A stretch of 64,000 nt of DNA, from NCBI RefSeq assembly GCF_014651035.1, contig NZ_BMWC01000001.1:310001-374000 (forward strand), in the 5' to 3' direction. The translations under genes and the position numbers were made by a program. The DNA is from Streptomyces lomondensis (lineage in GTDB: Bacteria; Actinomycetota; Actinomycetes; Streptomycetales; Streptomycetaceae). Below the pieces are notes generated by a model. The model saw nothing but the letters and a program-made list of their open reading frames with translations, searched no databases and was not told the DNA's origin. Positions 1 to 9,168 of this stretch are shown here, piece after piece. The first letter of the stretch is position 1. Each line of letters begins with the position of its first letter.

Positions 1-2
1 AG

Positions 3-824
3 GACTGGCGCAGGAGCAGCAAGGCGGCGGACGAGGCGACGGAGGTCGTGGGCTGCAACAGCTTCACGCCTCATACCAAGGTGTTGATGGCCGACGGTTC
101 TGCCAAAAGGATCAAGGACGTCGACATCGGCGACAAGGTCGTGGCGACCGACCCGAAGACGGGCGAGACCAAGGTCGAGACGGTCACAGCCGAGATCAAG
201 GGCAAGGGCCTCAAGCACCTCGTCAAGATCACGGTGGACATCGACGGCGAGGAGGGCTCCAAGACGGCCTCGGTCACGGCGACCGATGGTCATCCGTTCT
301 GGGTGCCTGAGCTCGGGGAGTGGGTCGACGCCACCGATGTGCAGGTTGACGCATGGCTGCACACCGGAGCAGGGACGCGGGTCCAAGTCACTTCGGTGGA
401 GCGAAGGACGGTCGGCTCGGCCACGGTTTACAACCTCACGGTCAGCGATCTCCACACGTACTATGTGCTGGCGGATGAGACTGCGGTACTCGTCCACAAT
501 GCATCACCAGGTCAGAAGTGCGACCTGACGCTGGGCGCCGGTCCGAATGCCCGAGAGGGAGTAGGCCTGGAGAACGGTGATATCGAAGCGGATGGCGTTC
601 GAGATTTGATCAATGAGTCGGGAGATGCGCACGGCTGCCATACTTGCGGTGTCAAGGTCCCTGGTACCAGGAACGGGGACTGGATTCCAGATCACCAGCC
701 GCCATCCAGTCTCGTCCCCCCGGGATCTCCTCAGACGGCGTACCCTCACTGTCTGCCCTGTGCCAGGAGGCAGGGCGGAGTCGTCTCGCAATTGTCACAA
801 GGAAAGAGCAAGAAGGAATGGTAG
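3..824 (+). CDS. Polymorphic toxin C-terminus: HINT domain plus Cys/His nuclease-like toxin tip (5' partial)
   Basis: The frame is open from the left edge, so the N-terminal delivery part lies outside the window. The visible part begins just before the Cys-initiated HINT (hedgehog/intein) domain (Gly-Cys-Asn-Ser-Phe-Thr at about nt 51). This domain runs about 140 residues and ends in the intein-type Val-His-Asn followed by Ala near nt 495-506, the place where self-cleavage would free the tip. The last ~105 residues carry CxxC, then Asp-His-Gln-Pro-Pro, then Pro-His-Cys-x2-Cys and Gln-Gly-Gly. That pattern suggests a zinc-bound treble-clef/HNH-like nuclease, but this is inference from motif spacing. 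Such pretoxin-HINT modules occur at the C-termini of Rhs/WapA-like or ESX-exported toxins; which trunk this one has cannot be seen. Confidence 0.8.
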   Translation, partial: DWRRSSKAADEATEVVGCNSFTPHTKVLMADGSAKRIKDVDIGDKVVATDPKTGETKVETVTAEIKGKGLKHLVKITVDIDGEEGSKTASVTATDGHPFWVPELGEWVDATDVQVDAWLHTGAGTRVQVTSVERRTVGSATVYNLTVSDLHTYYVLADETAVLVHNASPGQKCDLTLGAGPNAREGVGLENGDIEADGVRDLINESGDAHGCHTCGVKVPGTRNGDWIPDHQPPSSLVPPGSPQTAYPHCLPCARRQGGVVSQLSQGKSKKEW

Positions 825-1225
825 CTAATAGCCCTGTGGTTGCATTCCTGGCGAAGATCGAGCACGGATGCCTGATCTTGCGGGATGCGGGGAGTGACGA
901 TGACGTCAGCGACTGGGACCCCACATCGAGCAGCTGGCACAGGGAGGGCAGTTCCCTCATCTTCGGCGTTCAGGCCAGTGTTGACGGCCCTGTCGAGTGC
1001 GAGGTGTGGAAGTCGGCTCCTCCTGCGACGCTTCCGGCGAACCTCTTCGAGGAGTCGCTTCCATGTCCATCTGGTTGGCTCGTTCTGCATGACCCGAATG
1101 AGCATGCTCGAATGCAGTTCTCGGGTTTTCGCAACTCTGTGCTCTGCTCGGTGATGGTGGATGATCTGCAATTTCCGTCGAAAGTGCAGATCTTGCTGAG
1201 GGGAGAGGGGCAAGTGACCTCTTGA
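818..1225 (+). CDS. Candidate immunity protein to the HINT toxin
   Basis: A 135-residue product whose ATG (818-820) lies inside the last codons of the toxin gene (stop 822-824), so the two are translationally coupled in different frames. An open reading of this frame extends upstream inside the toxin gene, but the 818 start gives the overlap usual for toxin-immunity pairs and has purine-rich sequence (GAAAGAGCAAGAAGG) just upstream. The protein is small, has no signal peptide and no membrane segment, and contains Trp- and acid-rich stretches. I do not recognise a family. Its role as antidote is inferred only from position directly after a toxin tip. A perfect hairpin follows 15 nt after the stop, closing a two-gene unit. 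Confidence 0.6.
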   Translation: MVANSPVVAFLAKIEHGCLILRDAGSDDDVSDWDPTSSSWHREGSSLIFGVQASVDGPVECEVWKSAPPATLPANLFEESLPCPSGWLVLHDPNEHARMQFSGFRNSVLCSVMVDDLQFPSKVQILLRGEGQVTS

Positions 1226-1239
1226 CGATTGGTGGAACG

Positions 1240-1266
1240 GGCGAGGCTCCATTCGGGAGCCTCGCC
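1240..1266 (+). terminator. Hairpin terminator after the toxin/immunity pair
   Basis: A perfect 11-bp stem (GGCGAGGCTCC at 1240-1250 with GGAGCCTCGCC at 1256-1266) closes on a 5-nt ATTCG loop, 15 nt after the candidate immunity gene. It lacks a long U tract, as is normal for Streptomyces terminators. Confidence 0.75.
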
Positions 1267-1329
1267 AATTCCTCGCATGCGGCACGAGCGCGTTGCTTCG
1301 CTGTGGGGCCTCATGCGTTTGGGAGTGTC

Positions 1330-1364
1330 GAAAACCCCACCGGTCCGAAACTGGTGGGGTTTTC
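1330..1364. terminator. Bidirectional hairpin terminator between convergent units
   Basis: GAAAACCCCACC (1330-1341) pairs perfectly with GGTGGGGTTTTC (1353-1364). The A-run at one end and T-run at the other make it a terminator in both directions. It sits 19 bp beyond the stop of the minus-strand acyl-CoA dehydrogenase and downstream of the toxin unit. Confidence 0.85.
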
Positions 1365-1382
1365 AGTGATCGCTGTGCTGCG

Positions 1383-2543
1383 TCAGCCCACCAGCCCCAA
1401 CTCCCGCGCGATCAGCATGCGCTGGACCTCGCTCGTGCCCTCGCCGATTTCCAGGATCTTGGAGTCTCGCCACATGCGGGCGACCGGGTACTCGTTCATG
1501 AAGCCGTAGCCGCCGTGGATCTGCGTGGCTTCGCGGGCGTTGTCCACGGCGATGGTGGAGGAGTAGAGCTTGGCCAGGGCCGCTTCCTTCTTGAAGGGGT
1601 CTCCGGCCACCAGGCGGGCCGCCGCGTCGCGCCAGGCGAGGCGGGCCGTGTGGGCCTTCATCTCCATGTCCGCGATCTTGAACTGGATGGCCTGGTTCGC
1701 GGCGATCGGCTTGCCGAACGCGTGGCGCTCCTTGGCGTACTTGACCGACTCGTCGACGCAGCCCTGGGCCAGGCCCGTCGCCAGGGCGGCGATCGCGATG
1801 CGGCCCTCGTCGAGGATGCGCAGGAACTGGGCGTAGCCGCGGCCCTCCTCGCCCAGGAGGTTCGCCGCCGGGACCCGGACGTCGGAGAAGGACAGTTCGC
1901 GGGTGTCCGAGGCGTTCCAGCCGACCTTGGAGTACGGGGCCGCGACCGTGAAGCCGGGCGTGCCGGACGGGACGATGAACGAGGAGATCTGCGGTTTGCC
2001 GTCCGGGGTGCGGCCGGTGACCGCCGTGACCGTCACCAATCCCGTGATGTCCGTGCCCGAGTTGGTGATGAAGCACTTCGTGCCGTTGATGACCCACTCG
2101 TTCGCCGACTCGTCCAGCCGGGCCGTCGTACGGGTCGCGCCCGCGTCGCTGCCGCCGTCCGGTTCCGTCAGGCCGAACGCGCCCAGCAGTTCGCCCGAGC
2201 AGAGGCGCGGGAGCCACTCCCGCTTCTGGGCCTCCGTGCCGTAGCGGTAGACGGGCATCGCGCCGAGCGAGACGCCGGCTTCCAGGGTGATGGCCACCGA
2301 GGAGTCGACCCGCGCCAGTTCCTCCAGGGCCACGCCCAGTGCCAGGTAGTCGCCGCCCATGCCGCCGTACTCCTCGGGGAACGGCAGGCCGAACAGGCCC
2401 ATGCGGCCCATCTCGCGGACGATCTCGTACGGGAACTCGTGCCGCTCGTAGAAGTCGCCGATCTTCGGCGCCACCACCTCGTGCGCGAACTCCTCGACCG
2501 TGCGGCGGAGTTCCTCCAGTTCGGGGGAGAGACGGTAGTCCAT
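1383..2543 (-). CDS. acdH: Acyl-CoA dehydrogenase (branched-chain type)
   Basis: A 386-residue FAD-dependent acyl-CoA dehydrogenase, a normal family length. It has the N-terminal helical domain, the FAD-binding LTEPDGGSDAG motif near residues 125-135, the second flavin motif near 150-162, and the C-terminal GEGTSE motif whose Glu368 is the usual catalytic base. It would oxidise isovaleryl-, isobutyryl- or 2-methylbutyryl-CoA to the enoyl-CoA. It is last in the operon, 5 nt after the HMG-CoA lyase stop. The ATG at 2543 is preceded by AGGAG; a GTG two codons upstream overlaps the lyase stop but has its Shine-Dalgarno too close. I recall this gene as S. coelicolor acdH, needed for branched-chain amino acid catabolism. 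A terminator follows at 1330-1364. Confidence 0.92.
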   Translation of the reverse strand: MDYRLSPELEELRRTVEEFAHEVVAPKIGDFYERHEFPYEIVREMGRMGLFGLPFPEEYGGMGGDYLALGVALEELARVDSSVAITLEAGVSLGAMPVYRYGTEAQKREWLPRLCSGELLGAFGLTEPDGGSDAGATRTTARLDESANEWVINGTKCFITNSGTDITGLVTVTAVTGRTPDGKPQISSFIVPSGTPGFTVAAPYSKVGWNASDTRELSFSDVRVPAANLLGEEGRGYAQFLRILDEGRIAIAALATGLAQGCVDESVKYAKERHAFGKPIAANQAIQFKIADMEMKAHTARLAWRDAAARLVAGDPFKKEAALAKLYSSTIAVDNAREATQIHGGYGFMNEYPVARMWRDSKILEIGEGTSEVQRMLIARELGLVG

Positions 2544-2548
2544 GGTGA

Positions 2549-3499
2549 TCACTGCTCCTCGGTGTCCTCGTGGGACAGAGCTCGGACGGTGCGGGACGGG
2601 CTGGGTCGGCCCAGGTGGGCGGCCATCCACGTGCTCGTGGCGACGAGGCGGCCGAGGTCGATGCCGGTGTCGATGCCGAGGCCCCGCAGCATCCACACGA
2701 GGTCTTCGGTGGCCAGGTTGCCCGTCGCCGACTTCGCGTACGGGCAGCCGCCCAGGCCGCCCGCCGAGGCGTCGACCGTCGTGACGCCCCGCTGGAGCGC
2801 CGCGAGGGTGTTGGCGAGGGCCTGGCCGTACGTGTCGTGGAAGTGGACGCCGAGGGCGGACGGCGGGATTCCCGCCTCCTCCAGGGCCGTGAGGAGCGCG
2901 GCCACGTGGCCCGGTGTCGCCACGCCGATCGTGTCGCCCAGGCTCAGTTCGTCGCAGCCCATGTCCAGCAGGGCCCTGCACACCTTCACCACCTGGGGGA
3001 TCGGGACCGCGCCCTCCCACGGGTCGCCGAAGCACATGGAGAGGTAGCCGCGGACATGGACCTCCTGGGCCTTCGCGCGCCGCACCACCGGCTCGAACAT
3101 CGCCAGCGCCTCGTCGACCGTGCGGTTGAGGTTGGCCTTGGCGAAGGACTCCGTGGCGCTGGCGAAGACCGCCACCCGCCGGGCGCCCAGGGCCAGGGCG
3201 CGGTCCAGGCCGCGTTCGTTCGGGACGAGGACCGGGAGGGCCACCGGGAGGTCGTCGACGAGAGGGAACAGCTGCTCCGCGTCCGCCAGTTGGGGGACCC
3301 ACTTGGGGTGGACGAAGCTCGTCGCCTCGATCGTCGTCAGGCCCGCGTCGGCCAGGCGGCGGATGAACTCCGCCTTGATCTCCGTGGGGACCGTCGCCTT
3401 CTCGTTCTGCAGGCCGTCGCGCGCTCCCACCTCGTGGATGCGGACCCGGGCGGGGAGGCCCCCGGCCGGGACGGCCATCGGGAGTCCTGGGACTGTCAT
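2549..3499 (-). CDS. hmgL: Hydroxymethylglutaryl-CoA lyase
   Basis: A 316-residue DRE-TIM metallolyase that splits HMG-CoA into acetyl-CoA and acetoacetate, the last step of leucine breakdown. Visible signatures are GARDGLQNE with Arg27 and Asp28, the [13 protein letters not shown] segment, the metal-binding [10 protein letters not shown], and the glycine loop GGLGGCPYA with the catalytic Cys252 followed by GNLATED. Its start overlaps the stop of the biotin carboxylase gene by 4 nt (ATGA at 3496-3499), so the two are translationally coupled. Neighbours supply methylcrotonyl-CoA carboxylase and the dehydrogenase; no methylglutaconyl-CoA hydratase is present in the cluster, so that step must be encoded elsewhere. 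Confidence 0.95.
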   Translation of the reverse strand: MTVPGLPMAVPAGGLPARVRIHEVGARDGLQNEKATVPTEIKAEFIRRLADAGLTTIEATSFVHPKWVPQLADAEQLFPLVDDLPVALPVLVPNERGLDRALALGARRVAVFASATESFAKANLNRTVDEALAMFEPVVRRAKAQEVHVRGYLSMCFGDPWEGAVPIPQVVKVCRALLDMGCDELSLGDTIGVATPGHVAALLTALEEAGIPPSALGVHFHDTYGQALANTLAALQRGVTTVDASAGGLGGCPYAKSATGNLATEDLVWMLRGLGIDTGIDLGRLVATSTWMAAHLGRPSPSRTVRALSHEDTEEQ

Positions 3500-5412
3500 T
3501 CCGCCGCCTCCTCGTGGGGTGCGATGACCGCCAGGATCTGGTCCATGGCGACCGTGGTGCCGGGCGACACGTCCAGCTCGGTGACCTTGCCGGCGTGCGG
3601 GGCGGAGATGACGTGCTCCATCTTCATCGCCTCCACCACCAGCAGGCTCTGCCCCGCGGCCACCTCGTCGCCGACGGCGACCTTGACGACGGTCACCGTG
3701 CCGGGCATGGGCGCCGTGAGGGAATCAGCGCCCGCGTGGGCCGCGCGGGTCAGGGACGCGGCGACCGGGTCGTGGTCGCGGACGTGCCAGGCGTCGCCGT
3801 CGCGGCCGAGCCAGTCGGCGGCGCGGTGGAAGGTGTGCCGGACGCCGTCCAGCGTCACCGAGACCCGGTCGCCGGTGACCGTGGCGGTGCCGCGCGGGGT
3901 GTACTCCAGCGGGTCCTGCACCCGCAGGTGGAAGGCGGGCGGCTTCCGGTCCCCGCCGAGCCGCCAGCCGCTCGGGACCGAGAAGGGGTCCGTCCAGCCG
4001 CCCGGCTCGGGCTTCAGGGCCTCCAGGCGGACGGCCGCCGCCGCCTCGTAGACCTCCTCCGGCACGTCCGTGGAGACCAGATCCTCCACCTCGCGCTCCA
4101 CCAGGCCGGTGTCCAGGTCGCCGGAGACCACCGCCGGGTGCGCGAGCAGGCGGCGCAGGAAGCCGGCGTTCGTCTGCACCCCGAGCGTGACCGTCTCCGC
4201 CAGGGCCGCGCGGAGCTTGCGCAGGGCGGTCGCGCGGTCGGGGCCGTACGCGATGACCTTGGAGAGCATCGGGTCGTAGAGGCTGCCGACCTCCGTGCCC
4301 TCCGTGAGGCCCGAGTCGGTGCGGACGCCGTCGCCCTGCGGCTCGCGCAGCCGCAGGACCGTGCCGCCGGAGGGGAGGAAGCCGCGGGCCGGGTCCTCGG
4401 CGCAGATGCGGGCCTCCACCGCGTGGCCGGTCAGCCGTACGTCCTCCTGCGCGAAGCCGAGGGGTTCCCCGGCCGCCACCCGCAGCTGCCACTCGACCAG
4501 GTCGAGGCCGGTGATGAGCTCCGTCACCGGGTGCTCCACCTGGAGGCGGGTGTTCATCTCCATGAAGTAGTACGACGACGGGTCGTTGCCGGGGACGATG
4601 AACTCCACCGTGCCCGCGCCCCGGTAGCCGCAGGAGCGGGCCGCCTGGACCGCCGCCTCGCCCATCGCGGCACGCGTCTCCTCGTCGAGCAGGACGCTCG
4701 GCGCCTCCTCGATGATCTTCTGGTGGCGGCGCTGGAGGGAGCACTCGCGCTCCCCGAGGTGGACCACGTTCCCATGGCCGTCCGCCAGGACCTGGATCTC
4801 GATGTGGCGGGGGCGGTCGATCCAGCGCTCGACGAGGAGCGTGTCGTCACCGAAGGAGGCGCGGGCCTCGCGGCGGGCCGCGGCGATCTCCTCCTCCAGC
4901 CGGGTCAGGTCCCGCACCAGGCGCATGCCCTTGCCGCCGCCGCCCGCGCTCGGCTTCAGCAGCACCGGCGCGCCCAGCTCGCGGGCCGCCTCGGCCAGCT
5001 CCGGGTCGCGGCCGCCGGGCACGACCGGCACACCGGCGTCCCGGACCGTCTCCTTGGCGCGGATCTTGTCGCCCATGAGCGCGATCGCGTCCGCCGGGGG
5101 GCCGATGAAGACCAGGCCGGCCTCGGCGCACGCGCGCGCGAAGGCGGCGTTCTCCGCGAGGAAGCCGTACCCGGGGTGGACGGCCTGGGCGCCCGTACGC
5201 GCCGCGGCCTGAAGCAGGCGCTCCACCGAGAGGTAGCTCTCGGACGCCGGGGGCGGTCCGATCCGCACCGCCGTGTCCGCCTCCCGGACATGCCGGGCGT
5301 CGGCGTCCGCGTCGGAGAAGACCGCCACCGAGCGCACGCCCATCGACCGCAGCGTACGGATCACCCGTACGGCGATCTCGCCCCGGTTGGCCACCAGCAC
5401 TGTCTCGAACAT
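3496..5412 (-). CDS. mccA: Acyl-CoA carboxylase biotin carboxylase/BCCP subunit (methylcrotonyl-CoA type)
   Basis: A 638-residue alpha chain. In order it has the biotin carboxylase N-domain (starting [18 protein letters not shown]), an ATP-grasp domain with the glycine-rich GGGGKGMR loop, the carboxylase C-domain with [13 protein letters not shown], a linker, and a biotinyl carrier domain with EAMKMEH whose Lys597 is biotinylated. It charges biotin with CO2 for the partner carboxyltransferase encoded immediately upstream. I place the start at ATG 5412, with GAGGGG about 9 nt upstream and 14 nt after the mccB stop. A GTG at 5430 overlapping that stop is possible but lacks such a site. Context in a leucine-pathway operon favours methylcrotonyl-CoA over propionyl-CoA as substrate. 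Confidence 0.93.
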   Translation of the reverse strand: MFETVLVANRGEIAVRVIRTLRSMGVRSVAVFSDADADARHVREADTAVRIGPPPASESYLSVERLLQAAARTGAQAVHPGYGFLAENAAFARACAEAGLVFIGPPADAIALMGDKIRAKETVRDAGVPVVPGGRDPELAEAARELGAPVLLKPSAGGGGKGMRLVRDLTRLEEEIAAARREARASFGDDTLLVERWIDRPRHIEIQVLADGHGNVVHLGERECSLQRRHQKIIEEAPSVLLDEETRAAMGEAAVQAARSCGYRGAGTVEFIVPGNDPSSYYFMEMNTRLQVEHPVTELITGLDLVEWQLRVAAGEPLGFAQEDVRLTGHAVEARICAEDPARGFLPSGGTVLRLREPQGDGVRTDSGLTEGTEVGSLYDPMLSKVIAYGPDRATALRKLRAALAETVTLGVQTNAGFLRRLLAHPAVVSGDLDTGLVEREVEDLVSTDVPEEVYEAAAAVRLEALKPEPGGWTDPFSVPSGWRLGGDRKPPAFHLRVQDPLEYTPRGTATVTGDRVSVTLDGVRHTFHRAADWLGRDGDAWHVRDHDPVAASLTRAAHAGADSLTAPMPGTVTVVKVAVGDEVAAGQSLLVVEAMKMEHVISAPHAGKVTELDVSPGTTVAMDQILAVIAPHEEAAE

Positions 5413-5426
5413 CGTCGTCCGTCCCC

Positions 5427-7043
5427 TCACATCCGGAAGACGCCGAACTGGGGGTCACCCAGGGGCGCGTTGGCGCACGCGGTCAGGGCCAGGCCCAGGA
5501 CCTGGCGGGTGTCCAGCGGGTCGATCACACCGTCGTCCCAGAGGCGGGCCGTCGCGTAGTAGGCATTCCCCTGCTGCTCGTACTGGGCGCGGATCGGGGC
5601 CTTGAAGGCCTCCTCGTCCTCCGCGGGCCAGGACTCGCCGCGCGCCTCCAGCTGGTCCCGCTTGACCGTGGCGAGGACCGAGGCGGCCTGCTCGCCGCCC
5701 ATGACCGAGATCTTGGCGTTCGGCCACATCCACAGGAAGCGGGGGGAGTACGCCCTGCCGCACATGGAGTAGTTGCCCGCGCCGTACGAGCCGCCGACCA
5801 CGACCGTGAGCTTCGGTACGCGTGTGCAGGCCACGGCCGTGACCATCTTGGCGCCGTGCTTGGCGATGCCGCCCGCCTCGTAGTCCTTGCCGACCATGAA
5901 GCCGGAGATGTTCTGCAGGAACACCAGCGGGATGCCGCGCTGGTCGCACAGCTCGATGAAGTGGGCGCCCTTCTGGGCGGACTCGGAGAACAGGATGCCG
6001 TTGTTGGCGACGATGCCCACCGGGTGGCCGTGGATCCGGGCGAAGCCGGTGACCAGGGTCTGGCCGAACTCGGACTTGAACTCGGCGAAACGGGAGCCGT
6101 CGACGACGCGGGCGATGATCTCGCGTACGTCGTACGGGGTGCGGGAGTCGACCGGGACGGCGCCGTAGAGGCTGTGGGGGTCGACCTTGGGCTCTGTGGG
6201 ATCGGTGACCTCCCAGGGGAGGGGGCCCCGGGCGGGGAGGGTGGAGACGATCGTGCGGACGATGCGCAGGGCGTGCGCGTCGTTCTCCGCGAGGTGGTCC
6301 GTGACGCCTGAGACGCGGGAGTGGACCTCGCCGCCGCCCAGCTCCTCCGCCGTGACGACCTCGCCCGTGGCCGCCTTCACCAGGGGCGGGCCGCCCAGGA
6401 AGATCGTGCCCTGGTTGCGGACGATCACCGCCTCGTCGCTCATCGCCGGGACGTACGCCCCGCCGGCCGTGCAGGAGCCGAGGACCGCGGCGATCTGGGG
6501 GATGCCGGCGCCGGACATGCGGGCCTGGTTGTAGAAGATCCGGCCGAAGTGGTCGCGGTCCGGGAAGACCTCGTCCTGCATGGGCAGGAACGCGCCGCCG
6601 GAGTCCACCAGGTAGACGCAGGGGAGGCGGTTGTCGAGGGCGACCTCCTGGGCGCGGAGGTGCTTCTTGACCGTCATCGGGTAGTACGTGCCGCCCTTGA
6701 CCGTGGCGTCGTTGGCGATGATCACCGTCTCGCGGCCGCTGACCCGGCCGATGCCCGCGATGACGCCTGCGGCCGGGGCCTGGTCCTCGTACATCCCGTC
6801 GGCCGCGAGCGGGGCCAGCTCCAGGAAGGGCGAGCCCGGGTCGAGGAGGGTGTCGACGCGGTCGCGGGGGAGCAGCTTGCCGCGCGCCGTGTGGCGGGCG
6901 CGGGCCTTCTCGCCGCCGCCCTGGGCCGCCCTGGCCAGCTTGGCGCGCAGCTCCTCCACGAGGGTGCGGTGCGCCTCCTCGTTGGCCCGAAAGGCCTCCG
7001 ACGCGGGGTCTGCCGCGCTCGTGAGCTCCGGTGCCTCGTGCAT
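5427..7043 (-). CDS. mccB: Methylcrotonyl-CoA carboxylase carboxyltransferase (beta) subunit
   Basis: A 538-residue crotonase-fold carboxyltransferase. Both halves are present: the N-terminal acyl-CoA-binding half with KGGTYYPMT (116-124), [10 protein letters not shown] (145-154) and [13 protein letters not shown] (189-201), and the C-terminal carboxybiotin half with [16 protein letters not shown] and [10 protein letters not shown]. The KGGTYYPMT and VDSGGAFLP segments fit methylcrotonyl-CoA rather than propionyl- or acetyl-CoA carboxylases. It is the first gene of the four-gene operon. The start has GAGGGGACCGCAGG before ATG. Two palindromic TetR-type operators lie 20-65 nt upstream, between it and the divergent regulator, so repression by that regulator is the likely control. 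Confidence 0.94.
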   Translation of the reverse strand: MHEAPELTSAADPASEAFRANEEAHRTLVEELRAKLARAAQGGGEKARARHTARGKLLPRDRVDTLLDPGSPFLELAPLAADGMYEDQAPAAGVIAGIGRVSGRETVIIANDATVKGGTYYPMTVKKHLRAQEVALDNRLPCVYLVDSGGAFLPMQDEVFPDRDHFGRIFYNQARMSGAGIPQIAAVLGSCTAGGAYVPAMSDEAVIVRNQGTIFLGGPPLVKAATGEVVTAEELGGGEVHSRVSGVTDHLAENDAHALRIVRTIVSTLPARGPLPWEVTDPTEPKVDPHSLYGAVPVDSRTPYDVREIIARVVDGSRFAEFKSEFGQTLVTGFARIHGHPVGIVANNGILFSESAQKGAHFIELCDQRGIPLVFLQNISGFMVGKDYEAGGIAKHGAKMVTAVACTRVPKLTVVVGGSYGAGNYSMCGRAYSPRFLWMWPNAKISVMGGEQAASVLATVKRDQLEARGESWPAEDEEAFKAPIRAQYEQQGNAYYATARLWDDGVIDPLDTRQVLGLALTACANAPLGDPQFGVFRM

Positions 7044-7062
7044 CCTGCGGTCCCCTCACCTT

Positions 7063-7108
7063 GTTAATGAGCGTTAACGCATTTCCTTCAGGTTAACGAG
7101 CGCTAACC
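7063..7108. promoter_or_regulatory. Two near-identical palindromic operators between mccB and the TetR gene
   Basis: Site 1 (7063-7078) is GTTAATGAGCGTTAAC. Site 2 (7092-7107) is GTTAACGAGCGCTAAC, extended by a GG...CC pair to 7091-7108. They agree at 14 of 16 positions and lie 29 bp apart centre to centre. Both fit the 5-6-5 palindrome GTTAA-N6-TTAAC or a near relative, and they fill the gap between divergent starts. This is the expected layout for a TetR repressor controlling itself and the catabolic operon. Confidence 0.85.
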
Positions 7109-7129
7109 TCCCTGTCTAGAATTGATTCC

Positions 7130-7726
7130 ATGGCCACCAGAACCGACGCCCCCACCCGCCGTGAGCAGATCCTCAAGGAGGCCGCGCGGCTCTTCGCCGA
7201 GCGGGGCTTCCACGGGGTCGGAGTCGACGAGATAGGCGCCGCGGTCGGGATCAGCGGACCCGGGCTGTACCGGCACTTCGCGGGCAAGGACGCGATGCTC
7301 GCGGAGCTGCTGGTGGGGATCAGCGGGCAGCTGCTGACCGGGGCGAAGCGGAGGGTTGCGGAGGCGGACGGGGGTGCGGGGGCGGAGGCGGTCCTCGACT
7401 CGCTGATCGAGGGGCATATCGACTTCGCGCTCGATGACCGGCCTCTGATCACCCTGCACGACCGGGAGCTGGATCGCCTCCGGGACAGCGACCGGAAGAT
7501 GGTGCGGCAGCTGCAGCGGCAGTACGTGGAGCTGTGGGTGGGGGTGGTCCGGGAGGTGTACCCGGGGCTGGGTGAGCCTGCGGCTCGGTCTGCCGTGCAC
7601 TCGGTGTTCGGCTTGCTGAACTCGACGCCGCACTTGGGTAGGGGCGGGTCGTTGCCCGGGCGGGGGGCCACGGCGGAGTTGTTGCATCGGATGGCTCGGG
7701 GGGCGTTCGCGGCGGCGGGGGGTTGA
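7130..7726 (+). CDS. TetR-family repressor of the branched-chain acyl-CoA operon
   Basis: A 198-residue TetR protein. The helix-turn-helix lies at about residues 12-58 (EQILKEAARLFAERGFHGVGVDEIG, with GLYRHFAGKDAML as recognition helix and following helix). The C-terminal ligand domain is all-helical with no close motif. It is transcribed away from mccB with two palindromic operators in the 86-bp gap. From this position the inducer is probably an acyl-CoA of the leucine or isovalerate route, by analogy with acyl-CoA-sensing TetR regulators; the ligand is not shown by the sequence. The ATG at 7130 lacks a strong Shine-Dalgarno, so translation may begin close to the transcription start. Confidence 0.9.
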   Translation: MATRTDAPTRREQILKEAARLFAERGFHGVGVDEIGAAVGISGPGLYRHFAGKDAMLAELLVGISGQLLTGAKRRVAEADGGAGAEAVLDSLIEGHIDFALDDRPLITLHDRELDRLRDSDRKMVRQLQRQYVELWVGVVREVYPGLGEPAARSAVHSVFGLLNSTPHLGRGGSLPGRGATAELLHRMARGAFAAAGG

Positions 7727-7920
7727 CCGGGGGGTTTTGCCCACCCGCCCGCCCGACACGGTTGGCCAGGGGGCCGGCCTCGCCCGGGGCTCCGCCCCAG
7801 ACCCGACATGCCTTTCACCAGCGAAAAGGCCACCAACCACTGCATCCGCCGCCCTGGACATGCTCACGGGCCGTGAGTACCTGCGTGTGTCGCAGGACAG
7901 CTCTGGACATCAGCGCTCCG

Positions 7921-8376
7921 TCACGAGCAGCACGACGACAAATTTGGCGCAGCAGCGTGCGGCATCCCGACCCCCGCTGGTAGCGGAGGCGGGTGGGCAC
8001 GCTCGTACTGGTCGTGCCAAGCAGCGATGGTGAAGAACAGTGCAGCGGCTGCCAAAAGCAGTTGGACCGCACCTGCGAACGGATGTGCCGAGTGCAGGAA
8101 GATCACGGCGATCACGAGCACGCCCAACGTGAACCCGCCGAACCAGAGGATCGGAACCCAGTCCATCGCGGGTGCCACGGTTTGCTCGTCCGCACTGCCC
8201 CATCCACGGATGACCGACGTCAACCCCAGCAGAAAAGCGACCGGGATTTCGATGAGCAGCACGATCAGGCTTATGCAGCCACCTGCGAACCCGTCGCCTC
8301 GCACGTTCGAAGGCTTCCCGGGGCGGTCATCGTTCTCCGGCAAGCGCCGTACACGCGTACTCCGCTCGAAGCGCAT
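7921..8376 (-). CDS. Small integral membrane protein of unknown function
   Basis: About 151 residues if started at ATG 8376; another ATG at 8394 is also possible. The first ~25 residues are basic and hydrophilic, followed by three to four hydrophobic helices: around GGCISLIVLLIEIPVAFLLG, then WVPILWFGGFTLGVLVIAVI, then AGAVQLLLAAAALFFTI. The tail is Pro/Cys-rich. No enzymatic motif is seen and I do not recognise a family with certainty; it resembles small conserved Streptomyces membrane proteins of DUF type. It lies between the TetR gene (convergent) and the Lrp gene (same strand, about 190 bp away) with no sign of an operon. Confidence 0.6.
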   Translation of the reverse strand: MRFERSTRVRRLPENDDRPGKPSNVRGDGFAGGCISLIVLLIEIPVAFLLGLTSVIRGWGSADEQTVAPAMDWVPILWFGGFTLGVLVIAVIFLHSAHPFAGAVQLLLAAAALFFTIAAWHDQYERAHPPPLPAGVGMPHAAAPNLSSCCS

Positions 8377-8568
8377 GGTCACACGCTCGTACATGAAGCC
8401 GTGCACTGCATCACGGTTCACCAGGCCGAGACCGAGTCGTGGCCGTATCACGCAGCGGCCTGCGGCGGACCATGGGCCGCCCTGAGGCGAACGATCTGCT
8501 GGTTGTGGCGGCCAAGGAGACCGCACCGCGGGCCCGGTGGCCCGTCGCGAGCGGGGTCCGTGCCGGTG

Positions 8569-9021
8569 TCACGCCGGATCGATGACCTTCCTGCGCATGT
8601 GCCCATAAACCACCGACGTCCGTACGTCGGCGAGCTCCGGGCGCTTCGCCAGCTTCTCCAGGACCACTGCGTGCAGATGGTCGGTGTCCCGGACGGCGAC
8701 GTGCACGAGGAAGTCGTCGTTCCCGGTGAGGACGAAGATCGAGATGACCTCGGGCATCCCCTCCAAGAAGGTCTGGAAGGCCTCGATCACGGCACGTGTC
8801 GGCGGGCGGACCCGTACGGCGATCACCGCCTGCAACCCGCGGCCGATCGCCGCGAGGTCTGCCTCCGCATGAAATCCCGTCAGGATGCCGCTCTTGCGCA
8901 GCGACCGGATGCGCTCCAGACACGTGGACGGGGCGATACCGAGTTCCTGGGCCATGTCCCGGTTGGTGCGCCGACCGTCCTCCTGGAGCATCCGCACCAA
9001 CGCCGAATCAAGTTCGTCCAC
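8569..9021 (-). CDS. Lrp/AsnC-family transcriptional regulator
   Basis: With the GTG start at 9021 the protein is 150 residues, the standard Lrp length. It begins at the conserved VDELDSALVRMLQEDGR and has the winged HTH (residues ~1-60, GIAPSTCLERIRSLRKSGIL) followed by the RAM effector-binding domain (VIAVRVRPPTRAVIEAF and the VLTGNDDFLVHVAVRD loop). The start is supported by GAGG about 7 nt upstream. A start at ATG 9069 would add 16 residues unlike the family and would put a perfect inverted repeat (9045-9077) inside the coding region. It is divergent from an EamA exporter, which it probably controls in response to an amino acid. Confidence 0.9.
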   Translation of the reverse strand: MDELDSALVRMLQEDGRRTNRDMAQELGIAPSTCLERIRSLRKSGILTGFHAEADLAAIGRGLQAVIAVRVRPPTRAVIEAFQTFLEGMPEVISIFVLTGNDDFLVHVAVRDTDHLHAVVLEKLAKRPELADVRTSVVYGHMRRKVIDPA

Positions 9022-9044
9022 GCTTGCCTCACTCCGCCGGATTC

Positions 9045-9077
9045 CGAAGGTAATTCGGACCCTTCGCATTACCTTCG
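9045..9077. promoter_or_regulatory. Perfect inverted repeat, probable Lrp operator
   Basis: CGAAGGTAAT (9045-9054) and ATTACCTTCG (9068-9077) are exact inverted copies with a 13-bp spacer. The repeat lies 24 bp upstream of the Lrp GTG start and about 90 bp upstream of the divergent exporter gene. AT-rich dyads of this kind are what Lrp-family proteins bind; control of both genes is an inference. Confidence 0.7.
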
Positions 9078-9168
9078 ATGATCTTGTTAACCTCCAGCCT
9101 AGTTGACCGATGTTTGTTCGGTCACAGTGCGGTGGGCGGCAGTGGGTAGTGGAGAGGGGCGAGTTGCT

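Noticed and set aside
1293..5559. Long plus-strand frames opposite the leucine catabolic operon
   Set aside because: Antisense shadows of well recognised enzymes.
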